Shown here in pieces: positions 34,181 to 42,059 of a stretch of DNA of 64,000 nt. Within the stretch, counting starts at the first letter, position 1. Each line of letters opens with the position of its first letter. The stretch is from Bacillota bacterium (GTDB lineage Bacteria > Bacillota > Clostridia > Lachnospirales > Lachnospiraceae), in assembly GCA_023423045.1 (NCBI GenBank), contig JAFAGA010000047.1, forward strand, positions 80,340 through 144,339. Reading direction: 5' to 3'. The notes below the pieces were generated by a model, which had not been told where the DNA came from, searched no databases, and saw only the letters and a list, made by a program, of their open reading frames with translations. Both the position numbers and the translations under genes were made by a program.

Positions 34181-37100
34181 CTATTTTGTTACTTTCAGTA
34201 TGGTCTTAAATATCTTAACCTTACCATTATATAATTTTACTGTCGTTGTTATTGTTATCTTTCCTGCTTTCTTTGCTATAATCTTACCGTTTTTATCGAT
34301 TGTAGCAACCGACGGATCGCTTACCTTATAGGATGCAACAACCGCTCCGGTTGCCTCCGTTGAAGTTTTATCCGTAAGCTTCCGGGTCAGCTCAAGGCTT
34401 GTCGGAAGAGTAAGTTTGAGCGTGGATGATTTCCCCGCCTTCATCGATTTTGTTGCCGAAACCTTGATCTGCTCCCTCAGCGGTGTAACCAGACTGCGGT
34501 CCGCCTTTTTCGTGAGCACAACATAATTGCCTCCTTCAAGGATCGGGAAGGATATGTTCCCTTCCGAATCAACCTTATGGGTAAAGCCATAAGCAACTGT
34601 CTCCAATTTACCGGTCGTCTCATTTACACGGTAAACATAGACCTTTTTCCCTGGCTTCGCACCTTCCACAGCAACCTCAAGCTGCTTCGGAGAGGAAATC
34701 GGCTCGGTTACAAATGCGCACACCCCTTGCAGCGCCGTATCCTTTATCAGCTTCGCAATGACCTTATTATCTGCCGCTGCTTCTCTCAGGGATTTCACTT
34801 CTGCTTGTACTGTCTTGCCGTCATCCTCGGCATCATCTTTATCTCCCTTGGAATCATCCGCTTTATCTTCTGGTGAATTGCTTCCCTGGTTATCATTCCC
34901 ACCCTGGTTATTGTTGTTACCGTTATTCCCCTGGCCGTTTCCATCTCCCGGTTTTCCAGGAGTATTAATATCGGCAGCAGCGGACATTACCGTATCAAAG
35001 GCGGCTTTTGGAGCAAAGGTATCGTTAAAGAGCAATGGATAGCCTTCGGATCGCCAGCTTTGTGGATCTGCCTTTCCCCAGAAAGTGACGCGGTCAATAT
35101 GGCTCGCATATTTAACATAAACCTCAAATAGCTGTTTGTATAAATCCGCCTGCAGACTCTCGTCCTCGGCTGTCAGTTCTTTATTTTGCTTATAGGTCTG
35201 GTAGCTGCCAATTGGGATATCCAGCTCTGAAACACAAATATCAGTTCCCGCTTGGATAAAACGCTTAATGGAGGCTTCCACGTCCGCTACATTTAAATCC
35301 GCTGTCCAATAATGCGCCTGCATGCCGATGCCTTCAATTAGAGGGCGCCCAAGGTCTGTGTTCCGCGGGTCGCTTTGCCACTTCTTATTAAGATCTTCCG
35401 CCATCATTGCAATCGCCTCGCGTTTACCGGCCTCTGTTTCGTTATAGTCATTGTAGAATAATTTTGCATTCGGATCGGCAAGACGTGTAAGCACAAAGGC
35501 ATCGTAGATAAAATCAGCTCCGCTTTCACCTATGCTTGCATCTGCTCCGTTAGCATAGGCCGCATACCAGGGGGATTGATCCCCGATTATCGAAGCACCG
35601 CGCAATGCATCTTTCCAATTTGCCGGAGCAGTGGATACGTCATTCGTAAATGCCTCGTTGACTACATCCCATGAGATAAGTCTGCCTTTAAAGTGCCCTG
35701 CTACATTGTTAATATATGACTGCATATTGGACTTGGCCTCTTGGCGCGTGAGGGCTTTTCCATCACTGCCTGTGGTCAGCCATGCTGCCGACTGGGAATG
35801 CCATACAAGGGTATGTCCATGGACCTGGATATTATTTGCCTGTGCCCAGCTCATGATCTTATCAGCTTCTGTGAAATTATATACATCTTTCGCCGAAGAC
35901 AGGTTCTGCGGCTTCATGGCGTTTTCAGCCGTGACAGCATTGTACTGCTTTTTATACATAGCGGTAAGTTCCGTATCCGTAGTCTGATTGGGTTCCATCA
36001 CATTTCCGATAAGGAAGGCATTTTTATATGCATCAGCCAGGGAATCGAGGGTTAAGTCCCACTTCGGAACGATTACAGGTGTAATATCACCCACTTGTGA
36101 AATCACAATATTATCAAACAGCCACATATCCGGGTGCTTATCCTGCTCATTGACGACAAACCGGAAATCAATCGTTGAGACCGGCGTAATACTTAATGGA
36201 AGTGTAACGTTCAGCTCCTGCCATGTGTCTAAAGGTATTGTCCCAGGGTTAGCAGGAAATTTACTTACTCCTGTGGAACCGGCGTAATCTCCGTTAAGCA
36301 CAATACCCGGGCCGACCAGGGTTCCTTTCCCTGCGTTTGCATCAGCCGGAATGCAGACCCAAACAGATACGGTATAGGTACCTCCTGCAGGCAGGGGCTG
36401 CGGTAAAGTCAATCGAACTGCATTGTCTGCTCCGGTATAACTGGTGCCGCTTTTGTGTGTAACCCGTAATGCGGTGTCGCTATTGTTGTATCCGATTCCA
36501 GGCTCATCAGCCCATGAGATTTCCGCATTGGAGTTTGGAGCGAAGAGACTGCCCTGGGACGCTTCATCGTCAAAGGGGAAAGAATAAAGCTGCTTGATCG
36601 TGGTGTTCGGTGCTGTACCCGCTACTGTAACAATTATATTATCAATATAGAAGGGTACTGATTTTCCTGCTTCGTTTGTCTGAATGCGATAGTCATAACC
36701 AAGAGCAGCAATACTGGCTGAGTTTGCATAGTTCTTATTATAAGTGAGGGTAAAGGCACCTCCGCTTGCCGCTGTTGTCTTGACCAATTCACCATAAGGT
36801 GACTGCGTCATTCCGATTTTAAAACTGATGTCGGGTGCGACGTCTTCCGGTGCTATGTGCCCTTTTACGGTGAAGGTATAATCACCGCTCCAATAGACAC
36901 TGTCCTGCATTAAGGCTGTGCGCAATAAATCCACCCCGTCATAATCATTTGTCCGGTTCTCCAGATACAGGGATAGGGTTCCATCTCCCCCATCCACGAC
37001 ACTGATGGTTGGTCCGCCCGACTTAACCAGCGCAGGGCTGCTTGTCATGGATCCCCCAACGGTCAGCTTGGGATCCTTGTCAAGTTCGTAGAGCGTTTTG

Positions 37101-37774
37101 GTAGTTCCTGCTTCCGGTGTATTATCGGGGTCCTCCGGTGCCGGTGCCGATATTGCCTCCGGCTGATCGGCATCCGGTACCACAGTGACAATAATATCAT
37201 CAATATAAAAGGATGCCGGGCTGCCATCTTGTGTTTGAATCCGATAATCATAACCAAGCTGGTCGATTTCGTAAGCGCTGGTATAGGTGATGGTCTTCGT
37301 AAGAGTAAAGGTTCCATCGCCGGAAGGATCAATTTTTTGGTTTGCAAACCAGCTATAAGTGCCTGCAGACATTCCTAAGATAAATTGAGGACTGGATTCC
37401 ATATCTGCCGGAATATCCGCCTCATCGACATGTCCTTTTACGGTGAAGGTATATGCACCGGTCCAATAGGTATTGTTGGCTTGCAGAAATGCCGTGTGTT
37501 TCAGATCCACAGCATCCCAACTATTTGATATTCCCTGCAAATACAGGGATTTTGTTTCGTCATATGTATTGATGACACTGATTGCAGGTCCGCCCGACTG
37601 CACTAACGCAGGGCTGGACATCGTTTCTCCCACTGTCAGATTGGAATCATTGTCGAGATTATAAAGTGTTATCGGCTCCCCCGCCGCTGCCTGCACGGTA
37701 TTCGGACCGGCAGTGGAAAGCGTGGTAAACAGAAATACCACAAGAGTTAAAACTGCTGCTACCCTTTTACCCAT
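34181..37774 (-). CDS. Secreted multidomain endo-1,4-beta-xylanase, GH10
   Basis: This 1,197-residue secreted enzyme cuts the xylan backbone. Its order is: signal peptide (1 to about 31, ending VQAAA); two homologous modules at about 33-205 and 230-395, sharing GYDYRIQT, FYIDDIIVTV and YTFTVKGH, that look like CBM22-type xylan binders; a third CBM4/9/22-like module at about 400-560; and GH10 at about 572-930, with the acid/base Glu in DVVNEAF near 706 and the nucleophile Glu in CVSELDIPI near 850, preceded by HGHTLVWHSQ. Then come an Asn/Gly/Asp-rich linker (935-991), a region of unknown function and a C-terminal Ig-like BIG2 domain (about 1108-1197) that may hold it at the cell surface. GAAGGAGG precedes the ATG. 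It is a single-gene unit with its own terminator. Confidence 0.95.
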   Translation of the reverse strand: MGKRVAAVLTLVVFLFTTLSTAGPNTVQAAAGEPITLYNLDNDSNLTVGETMSSPALVQSGGPAISVINTYDETKSLYLQGISNSWDAVDLKHTAFLQANNTYWTGAYTFTVKGHVDEADIPADMESSPQFILGMSAGTYSWFANQKIDPSGDGTFTLTKTITYTSAYEIDQLGYDYRIQTQDGSPASFYIDDIIVTVVPDADQPEAISAPAPEDPDNTPEAGTTKTLYELDKDPKLTVGGSMTSSPALVKSGGPTISVVDGGDGTLSLYLENRTNDYDGVDLLRTALMQDSVYWSGDYTFTVKGHIAPEDVAPDISFKIGMTQSPYGELVKTTAASGGAFTLTYNKNYANSASIAALGYDYRIQTNEAGKSVPFYIDNIIVTVAGTAPNTTIKQLYSFPFDDEASQGSLFAPNSNAEISWADEPGIGYNNSDTALRVTHKSGTSYTGADNAVRLTLPQPLPAGGTYTVSVWVCIPADANAGKGTLVGPGIVLNGDYAGSTGVSKFPANPGTIPLDTWQELNVTLPLSITPVSTIDFRFVVNEQDKHPDMWLFDNIVISQVGDITPVIVPKWDLTLDSLADAYKNAFLIGNVMEPNQTTDTELTAMYKKQYNAVTAENAMKPQNLSSAKDVYNFTEADKIMSWAQANNIQVHGHTLVWHSQSAAWLTTGSDGKALTRQEAKSNMQSYINNVAGHFKGRLISWDVVNEAFTNDVSTAPANWKDALRGASIIGDQSPWYAAYANGADASIGESGADFIYDAFVLTRLADPNAKLFYNDYNETEAGKREAIAMMAEDLNKKWQSDPRNTDLGRPLIEGIGMQAHYWTADLNVADVEASIKRFIQAGTDICVSELDIPIGSYQTYKQNKELTAEDESLQADLYKQLFEVYVKYASHIDRVTFWGKADPQSWRSEGYPLLFNDTFAPKAAFDTVMSAAADINTPGKPGDGNGQGNNGNNNNQGGNDNQGSNSPEDKADDSKGDKDDAEDDGKTVQAEVKSLREAAADNKVIAKLIKDTALQGVCAFVTEPISSPKQLEVAVEGAKPGKKVYVYRVNETTGKLETVAYGFTHKVDSEGNISFPILEGGNYVVLTKKADRSLVTPLREQIKVSATKSMKAGKSSTLKLTLPTSLELTRKLTDKTSTEATGAVVASYKVSDPSVATIDKNGKIIAKKAGKITITTTVKLYNGKVKIFKTILKVTK

Positions 37775-38074
37775 ATTTTACCTCCTTCATAATTAAATGC
37801 TGGTATAGCGCTTATTTCCCTTAAAAGAATAAGATCCTTAAGAGTGCTATCCATGAGCGCAAAACATGCCATTATACAAAGGTCCTGCTCTTTTTAGCAA
37901 CTTCTTCATAATCATTTACCCCCTCTCTTAAATTTATTTACTAAACTAATTATTCTATGTCCAGGCTCTCTTGTCAAGGTTACCTGCCTTCTCCAATCTT
38001 GCATTTCGTGCACTTTTTTTGCTAGCCTCCAAATAAGCACGGCACCATTGACTGAGAAAACCTATTTCACTCAA
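37775..38074. other. Intergenic region upstream of the xylanase gene
   Basis: These 300 bases hold the ribosome site and presumably the promoter of the leftward xylanase gene, plus an imperfect inverted pair (TAGCGCTTATT ... AAGAGTGCTA, 37804-37850). I see no ORF or RNA gene. Confidence 0.4.
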
Positions 38075-38116
38075 TCAAAAAAGCCGCCACACAACCACAA
38101 GGTCATGTAACGGCTA
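38075..38116 (-). terminator. Terminator of the rpsF-ssb-rpsR operon
   Basis: A 15-bp stem formed by 38082-38096 and 38101-38115 (AGCCGCCACACAACC with its wobble complement), four-base loop, and TTTTTT on the minus strand after it. Confidence 0.9.
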
Positions 38117-38184
38117 TTTCTATTTTCATATACAAGTCAGTAAACCAACTTCCCTAACCCCTGGATACCCAGTACAATCAGGAC

Positions 38185-38457
38185 TTAATCCACTGTATAA
38201 GGCATTAATGCAACATGTCTTGATCTCTTAACCGCTACGGTCAGAGCTCTCTGATGCTTAGCACAGTTGCCGGTAATTCTTCTGGGAAGAATTTTGCCTC
38301 TCTCAGATACATATCTCTTTAACTTATTGATATCCTTGTAATCGATTCCTGTGTGATTCTTATCAGCACAGAACACGCATACTTTCTTTCTTCTGCGTCC
38401 AAAGGTTTTTCTCTTCATCGGAGCATCGCCTTTATCTTCATTTCTCTTGAATGCCAT
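38185..38457 (-). CDS. rpsR: 30S ribosomal protein S18
   Basis: This 90-residue small-subunit protein binds next to S6 on the platform of the 30S subunit. It contains KVCVFCADKNHTGIDYKD with a zinc-type Cys pair, the core LKRYVSERGKILPRRITGNCAKHQRALTVAVKRSR (read in two parts), and a basic N-terminal extension of about 14 residues usual in Lachnospiraceae. AAGGAGG precedes the ATG. It is the last gene of the rpsF-ssb-rpsR operon and is followed by a strong terminator. rplI, often next in Bacilli, is not here. Confidence 0.98.
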   Translation of the reverse strand: MAFKRNEDKGDAPMKRKTFGRRRKKVCVFCADKNHTGIDYKDINKLKRYVSERGKILPRRITGNCAKHQRALTVAVKRSRHVALMPYTVD

Positions 38458-38534
38458 GTCATGACCTCCTTATCCGATTTTTCATGCTAGGCGGATTTAG
38501 AAAGGAATCCGTCTATCTATGATCATTCTTAATT

Positions 38535-38987
38535 TTAGTTAAATGGTAATTCTTCGTCAATACCGTCCGGGATGTTCATAAATCCATCCCCCATCGCTGA
38601 ACTGGGCTCCGGTTTGAACTCTCTTTGAAAACCTCCCTGTTGGAAGTCGGAGCCGCCGCTGCTGCCCTTGCTCTCAGCAAATTCTATATCCTCTGCCACT
38701 ATGTCGGTCGTGTAAACCTTCTGGCCATCCTTATTGGTATAACTGCCCGTCTGAATTCTTCCGGCCAGCACCATCTTCATGCCCTGCTTAAAATACCTCT
38801 CTACGAACTCCGCCTGCTTGCCGAAGGCAACACAGCCGATAAAGTCCGCCTCGGAGTTCTCACCGGCTCTTTTGAAGCGTCGGTCCACCGCCAGGGTAAA
38901 TCTTGCCACTGCGGTTGAATTCTCACCCTGGGAATATCTCACCTCAGGATCTCTGGTTAAACGGCCTATTAATATTGCTTTATTCAT
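38535..38987 (-). CDS. ssb: Single-stranded DNA-binding protein
   Basis: This is a 150-residue SSB with the OB fold at residues 1-105: MNKAILIGRLTRDPEVRYS, FTLAVDR, DFIGCVAFGKQAEF and TDIVAEDIEFAE. A Gly/Ser/Gln-rich linker follows, and the acidic C-terminal tip IDEELPFN recruits replication and repair partners. The chain covers ssDNA as a tetramer. It lies between rpsR and rpsF in the standard Firmicutes order, but 239 bases after rpsF rather than the usual few tens, because a tandem repeat fills the gap. Confidence 0.98.
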   Translation of the reverse strand: MNKAILIGRLTRDPEVRYSQGENSTAVARFTLAVDRRFKRAGENSEADFIGCVAFGKQAEFVERYFKQGMKMVLAGRIQTGSYTNKDGQKVYTTDIVAEDIEFAESKGSSGGSDFQQGGFQREFKPEPSSAMGDGFMNIPDGIDEELPFN

Positions 38988-39089
38988 AAGTTAAATACCT
39001 CCCTTTCGTTTATACGCCTTAGGGTAGTATATCTGCAAATCCAACGAAATTCAAATTCGTCATTCACAAACGCGTTCCGTTTGTCCTAA

Positions 39090-39250
39090 TTTAGCATTCT
39101 ATTGATGCTGAATTTGTTTAGCATTCTTTTGATGCTGAATTCGTTTAGCGTTCTTTTGATGCTAAATTTATTTTGCATCTTTTCTTGTGCTGAATCCACT
39201 ATGCATCTTTTCTGATGCACAATTTATTAAGCGTCTTTTCTGATGCACAA
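39090..39250 (-). repeat. 27-28 bp tandem repeat overlapping the 3' end of rpsF
   Basis: Six degenerate copies of a 27-28 base unit with core GCATCAGAAAAGATGC occur on the minus strand. The first copy is the last codons and stop of rpsF itself (encoding CIRKDA and the stop, 39227-39250); the other five lie downstream in the rpsF-ssb gap. Most units contain a small hairpin, GCATC/GATGC. The pattern indicates tandem duplication of the rpsF end followed by drift. Confidence 0.85.
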
Positions 39251-39514
39251 GTATCTGATTACATTTTCCATGATACGAACTCTCTGCTCGATTTCGTTCG
39301 GAACTGTAGAATCAGCGTCGAATTGGATGAAATAGTAGTAGCCTTCCTTCATTTTCTGAATTTCGTAAGCTAATCTCTTCTTTCCCCAGTCATCAACATT
39401 AGTTACAGCACCACCGAATCTGACGATCAGGTCTTTTACTGCTTCTAAGGTAGCTAATCTGGCTTCATCCTCGATTTTTGCGTTTACAACTAAGGCTAAT
39501 TCATATTGATTCAT
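39227..39514 (-). CDS. rpsF: 30S ribosomal protein S6
   Basis: This 95-residue protein forms a heterodimer with S18 on the 30S platform. It shows MNQYELALVVNAKIEDEA, the WGKKRLAYEIQKMKEGYYYF core, and VRIMENVIRYLCIRKDA near the end. AAGGAGGTG precedes the ATG, and the first gene of the operon starts here. The region upstream (39515-39640) may hold the S6:S18 autoregulatory leader found in many bacteria, but I cannot confirm its structure by eye. The last codons form the first unit of a tandem repeat that continues past the stop. Confidence 0.98.
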   Translation of the reverse strand: MNQYELALVVNAKIEDEARLATLEAVKDLIVRFGGAVTNVDDWGKKRLAYEIQKMKEGYYYFIQFDADSTVPNEIEQRVRIMENVIRYLCIRKDA

Positions 39515-39726
39515 AGTTGTTTGGCACCTCCTTCTGGTCTCTGGCCCTTTTATGATGCAACCTGACTGACGAAGAATCAGATTAACATCGAAAGAGCAAG
39601 GAAATTTTATTATAACATATCACAATTAACTATGATATCATAGCTTTGTCCGGATTACAATCTATTTTTTTAATAAGAATAAATCTTTTTCATGGGCATA
39701 GTGACAGGTCAGCCTGCGGTATCGAG

Positions 39727-40248
39727 CTAATTAAAGAGGCTGCTGTAGTCATTTAATCTCTTGACCAGCAAGGAAAGAATATCCTCCGGCTCCATATCCT
39801 TCGCCAGCTCCACCATGATCAGAACCGGGGCCAGACCCTGGCTAAGATTTCGTTTTGCCAGACTTCTTTTTACTACGGACAGCTCACTCAGAAATCGATC
39901 CACATTCTTAGGAACAACCGCAATTGCCCTTTTATTATATATATTTACAATTAAAAATTCCTTGATATCATCGAAGGAGATAAAGCCCATTCCGCTCAGG
40001 GAGGAGGTGTCATAGATCCCCTCATGGGTAATCGTCAACAGTTTTCTAACCTTCAAGGCCTTCACCGCTGTGACAGCAAACAAAATCAGGAAGAAAAAGG
40101 ATGCTATAATCCCCGGAACGAAGTAGGCCATTCTGTTCCGGTAGATTCCGAATGCCATTACTGCTGCGGAAGCAATCAATGATAACAGGCTTCCGGTAAC
40201 CATAACAAACGCTTTATAATTCATTTCCTCAATTACAATATCTCCCAC
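39727..40248 (-). CDS. STM3941-like membrane protein of unknown function
   Basis: This 173-residue protein has two adjacent N-terminal helices, about 14-33 and 42-64, followed by a cytoplasmic domain with a PH-like pattern: LLTITHEGIYDTSS, GFISFDDIKEFLIVNIYN and a C-terminal helical part. This matches STM3941-type proteins, whose role is unknown. The start is taken as GTG (40248), since GGGGGG lies about seven bases upstream; an ATG eight codons later is too close to its only ribosome-site candidate. It is transcribed toward rpsF but not obviously part of its operon. Confidence 0.75.
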   Translation of the reverse strand: MGDIVIEEMNYKAFVMVTGSLLSLIASAAVMAFGIYRNRMAYFVPGIIASFFFLILFAVTAVKALKVRKLLTITHEGIYDTSSLSGMGFISFDDIKEFLIVNIYNKRAIAVVPKNVDRFLSELSVVKRSLAKRNLSQGLAPVLIMVELAKDMEPEDILSLLVKRLNDYSSLFN

Positions 40249-40473
40249 AGAAAATCCCCCCGCCTCTATTTATAAACTAACCCAATTGTAGCTGTTTCCA
40301 GTTTTTTTTGCAACAAAAATTAGTTAAATTTTTAACTTTCCTATGATTGGTTAAAATTATGATATAATAACTAAAACACAGTAATAGTACAATTATATAT
40401 AACCTTACCAGGATAATATTACAATCAACCTATCCGGAGCAAAGTATTTTAATTTAAGAGGAGGAATTAGTTT

Positions 40474-41133
40474 ATGGATCTTTTAACTGCCATTAAAAAT
40501 CGTCATTCTGTGAGAAGCTATATCGATAAACCCATCGACAGTGAAACTCTCTCCGAGCTCAAAGCAGAAATTGATGCCTGCAACAAAGAAAGCGGACTCC
40601 ACATTCAACTTGTTACAAACGAACCGGAGGCCTTTGACAGCATGATGGCACATTACGGCAAATTTAGCGGTGTGCAAAATTACATCGCTCTTGTAGGCAG
40701 GAAATCCGCTGATTTTGATGAGAAGTCCGGCTACTATGGAGAACGCATTGCTCTAAAGGCCCAAATGTTGGGTTTAAATACCTGCTGGGTTGCAATGACC
40801 TTCAGCAAGGGGGCGGCAAAGAAAGCTGTTGTAATCGAGAGCGGAGAGAAATTAGGCTGCGTTCTTGCCCTTGGATACGGAAAAACACAAGGCGTTGCCC
40901 ATACAAGCAAGTCCATGGCGCAGTTATGCAAAACAGAGGGAAGCATGCCCGAATGGTTCAAAAATGGGATGGAGGCCGCGATATTGGCTCCTACCGCAAC
41001 AAACCAGCAGAAGTTTCTATTCACCCTCAACGGACAAAAGGTGACAGCAGAAGCAACCGGCGGTTTTTATTCCAAGGTTGACCTGGGTATTGTGAAATAC
41101 CATTTTGAAGTTGGATCCGGAAGATCATTTTGA
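40474..41133 (+). CDS. Nitroreductase family protein
   Basis: This 219-residue FMN-dependent oxidoreductase starts with LLTAIKNRHSVRSYIDKPI, where the RxSxR motif binds the FMN phosphate. It continues with NYIALVG, GERIALKAQMLGLNTCWV and LALGYGK, and a second lobe (MEAAILAPTATNQQKFLF) completes a fused pseudo-dimer as in the TM-nitroreductase (PF14512) group. AGGAGGA precedes the ATG. It is a single gene followed by a long hairpin. The physiological substrate is not known for this group; reduction of quinones or nitro compounds is typical in vitro. Confidence 0.9.
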   Translation: MDLLTAIKNRHSVRSYIDKPIDSETLSELKAEIDACNKESGLHIQLVTNEPEAFDSMMAHYGKFSGVQNYIALVGRKSADFDEKSGYYGERIALKAQMLGLNTCWVAMTFSKGAAKKAVVIESGEKLGCVLALGYGKTQGVAHTSKSMAQLCKTEGSMPEWFKNGMEAAILAPTATNQQKFLFTLNGQKVTAEATGGFYSKVDLGIVKYHFEVGSGRSF

Positions 41134-41218
41134 TTTAGTAGTTTGATCTATTTCAATACTTTGACTTAATCCGGTACTTTGCTTTGTAAATTTGATAATC
41201 AAGATTATTATCGGCTTA

Positions 41219-41273
41219 TTTATTGGAGCCTTCCGATGCATATCATTCGCATGCATCGAAAGGCTCCAATAAG
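41219..41273. terminator. Long hairpin between nitroreductase and pyrophosphatase genes
   Basis: TTATTGGAGCCTT and CGATGCAT pair with ATGCATCG and AAGGCTCCAATAA around 41219-41272. The stem is about 21 bp with a one-base bulge. T-rich stretches on both sides are modest. It lies between convergent genes and probably ends both. Confidence 0.75.
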
Positions 41274-41353
41274 TTATATCCTAATTAAGTTAAGCTTTAA
41301 GCTGCTTCTTCATATTACAGGAATAAAGATCATATACTGTATTCTTTCGGCAA

Positions 41354-41890
41354 CTATTTCTGTGGAAATAACTGCCGGTAATTCTCCAGGCAGTGCTCAA
41401 TAATACCAACAGCCTCCTCCAGTCCCCCAAATTCGTTTACTGCTGTCTCCTTATTCTCCAACTCCTTGTAGACACTGAAGAAATGCTTCATCTCGCTGAA
41501 AATATGGGGCGGCAGCTCGTCGATATTCTTATAGATATTGAAGGTGGGATCATTGAAGGGTATCGCAATGATCTTCTCGTCTCCCATCCCGTTATCTATC
41601 ATATTCATAACACCGATGGGGTAGCACCGAACCAGGGACAGCGGCTCAATTGCTTCTGAGCAGAGGACAAGTACATCCAAAGGGTCCTTATCATCGCCGT
41701 AGGTTCTCGGAATAAAGCCATAATTTGCAGGGTAATGGGTGGAGGTATAAAGAATGCGATCCAGAATAATGAATCCCGTCTCCTTATCCAGTTCATATTT
41801 CTTCTTGCTGCCTTTTGAAATCTCAATTACTGCCACAAAATCCTGCGATCCAATGCGCTCAGGATTGATATCATGCCATATATTACCCAT
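41354..41890 (-). CDS. ppa: Inorganic pyrophosphatase, family I
   Basis: This 178-residue cytoplasmic enzyme hydrolyses pyrophosphate to two phosphates. The signature is GDDKDPLDVLVL, with the three metal-binding Asp residues, and it is supported by YPANYGFIPRTYGDD before it. FVAVIEISKGSKKKYELDKETG at the start is the usual Lys-binding segment. I chose the ATG at 41890, because the in-frame codon at 41914 would place the ribosome site AAGGAAGAAG inside the protein. It is not clustered with related genes. Confidence 0.95.
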   Translation of the reverse strand: MGNIWHDINPERIGSQDFVAVIEISKGSKKKYELDKETGFIILDRILYTSTHYPANYGFIPRTYGDDKDPLDVLVLCSEAIEPLSLVRCYPIGVMNMIDNGMGDEKIIAIPFNDPTFNIYKNIDELPPHIFSEMKHFFSVYKELENKETAVNEFGGLEEAVGIIEHCLENYRQLFPQK

Positions 41891-42059
41891 CAATCTCTTC
41901 TTCCTTCCAATCAAAATTAGGAGGATAATCCATCTGCTATCCTGACTTATCCAATAGATTACCCGTATTATCTGCTACCATTTCTGATTTTATCACATGA
42001 TTTGATAATTTCCTATGAATAATTTTGATTTTTACTCTTAAGTAAAACGGGATAATATA

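Noticed and set aside
39090..39250. CRISPR-like array
   Set aside because: The units are contiguous and degenerate with no unique spacers, and they derive from the rpsF coding end.
39515..39640. S6:S18 autoregulatory leader before rpsF
   Set aside because: Plausible by position, but I could not trace the conserved bulged hairpin by eye, so it is not listed as a feature.
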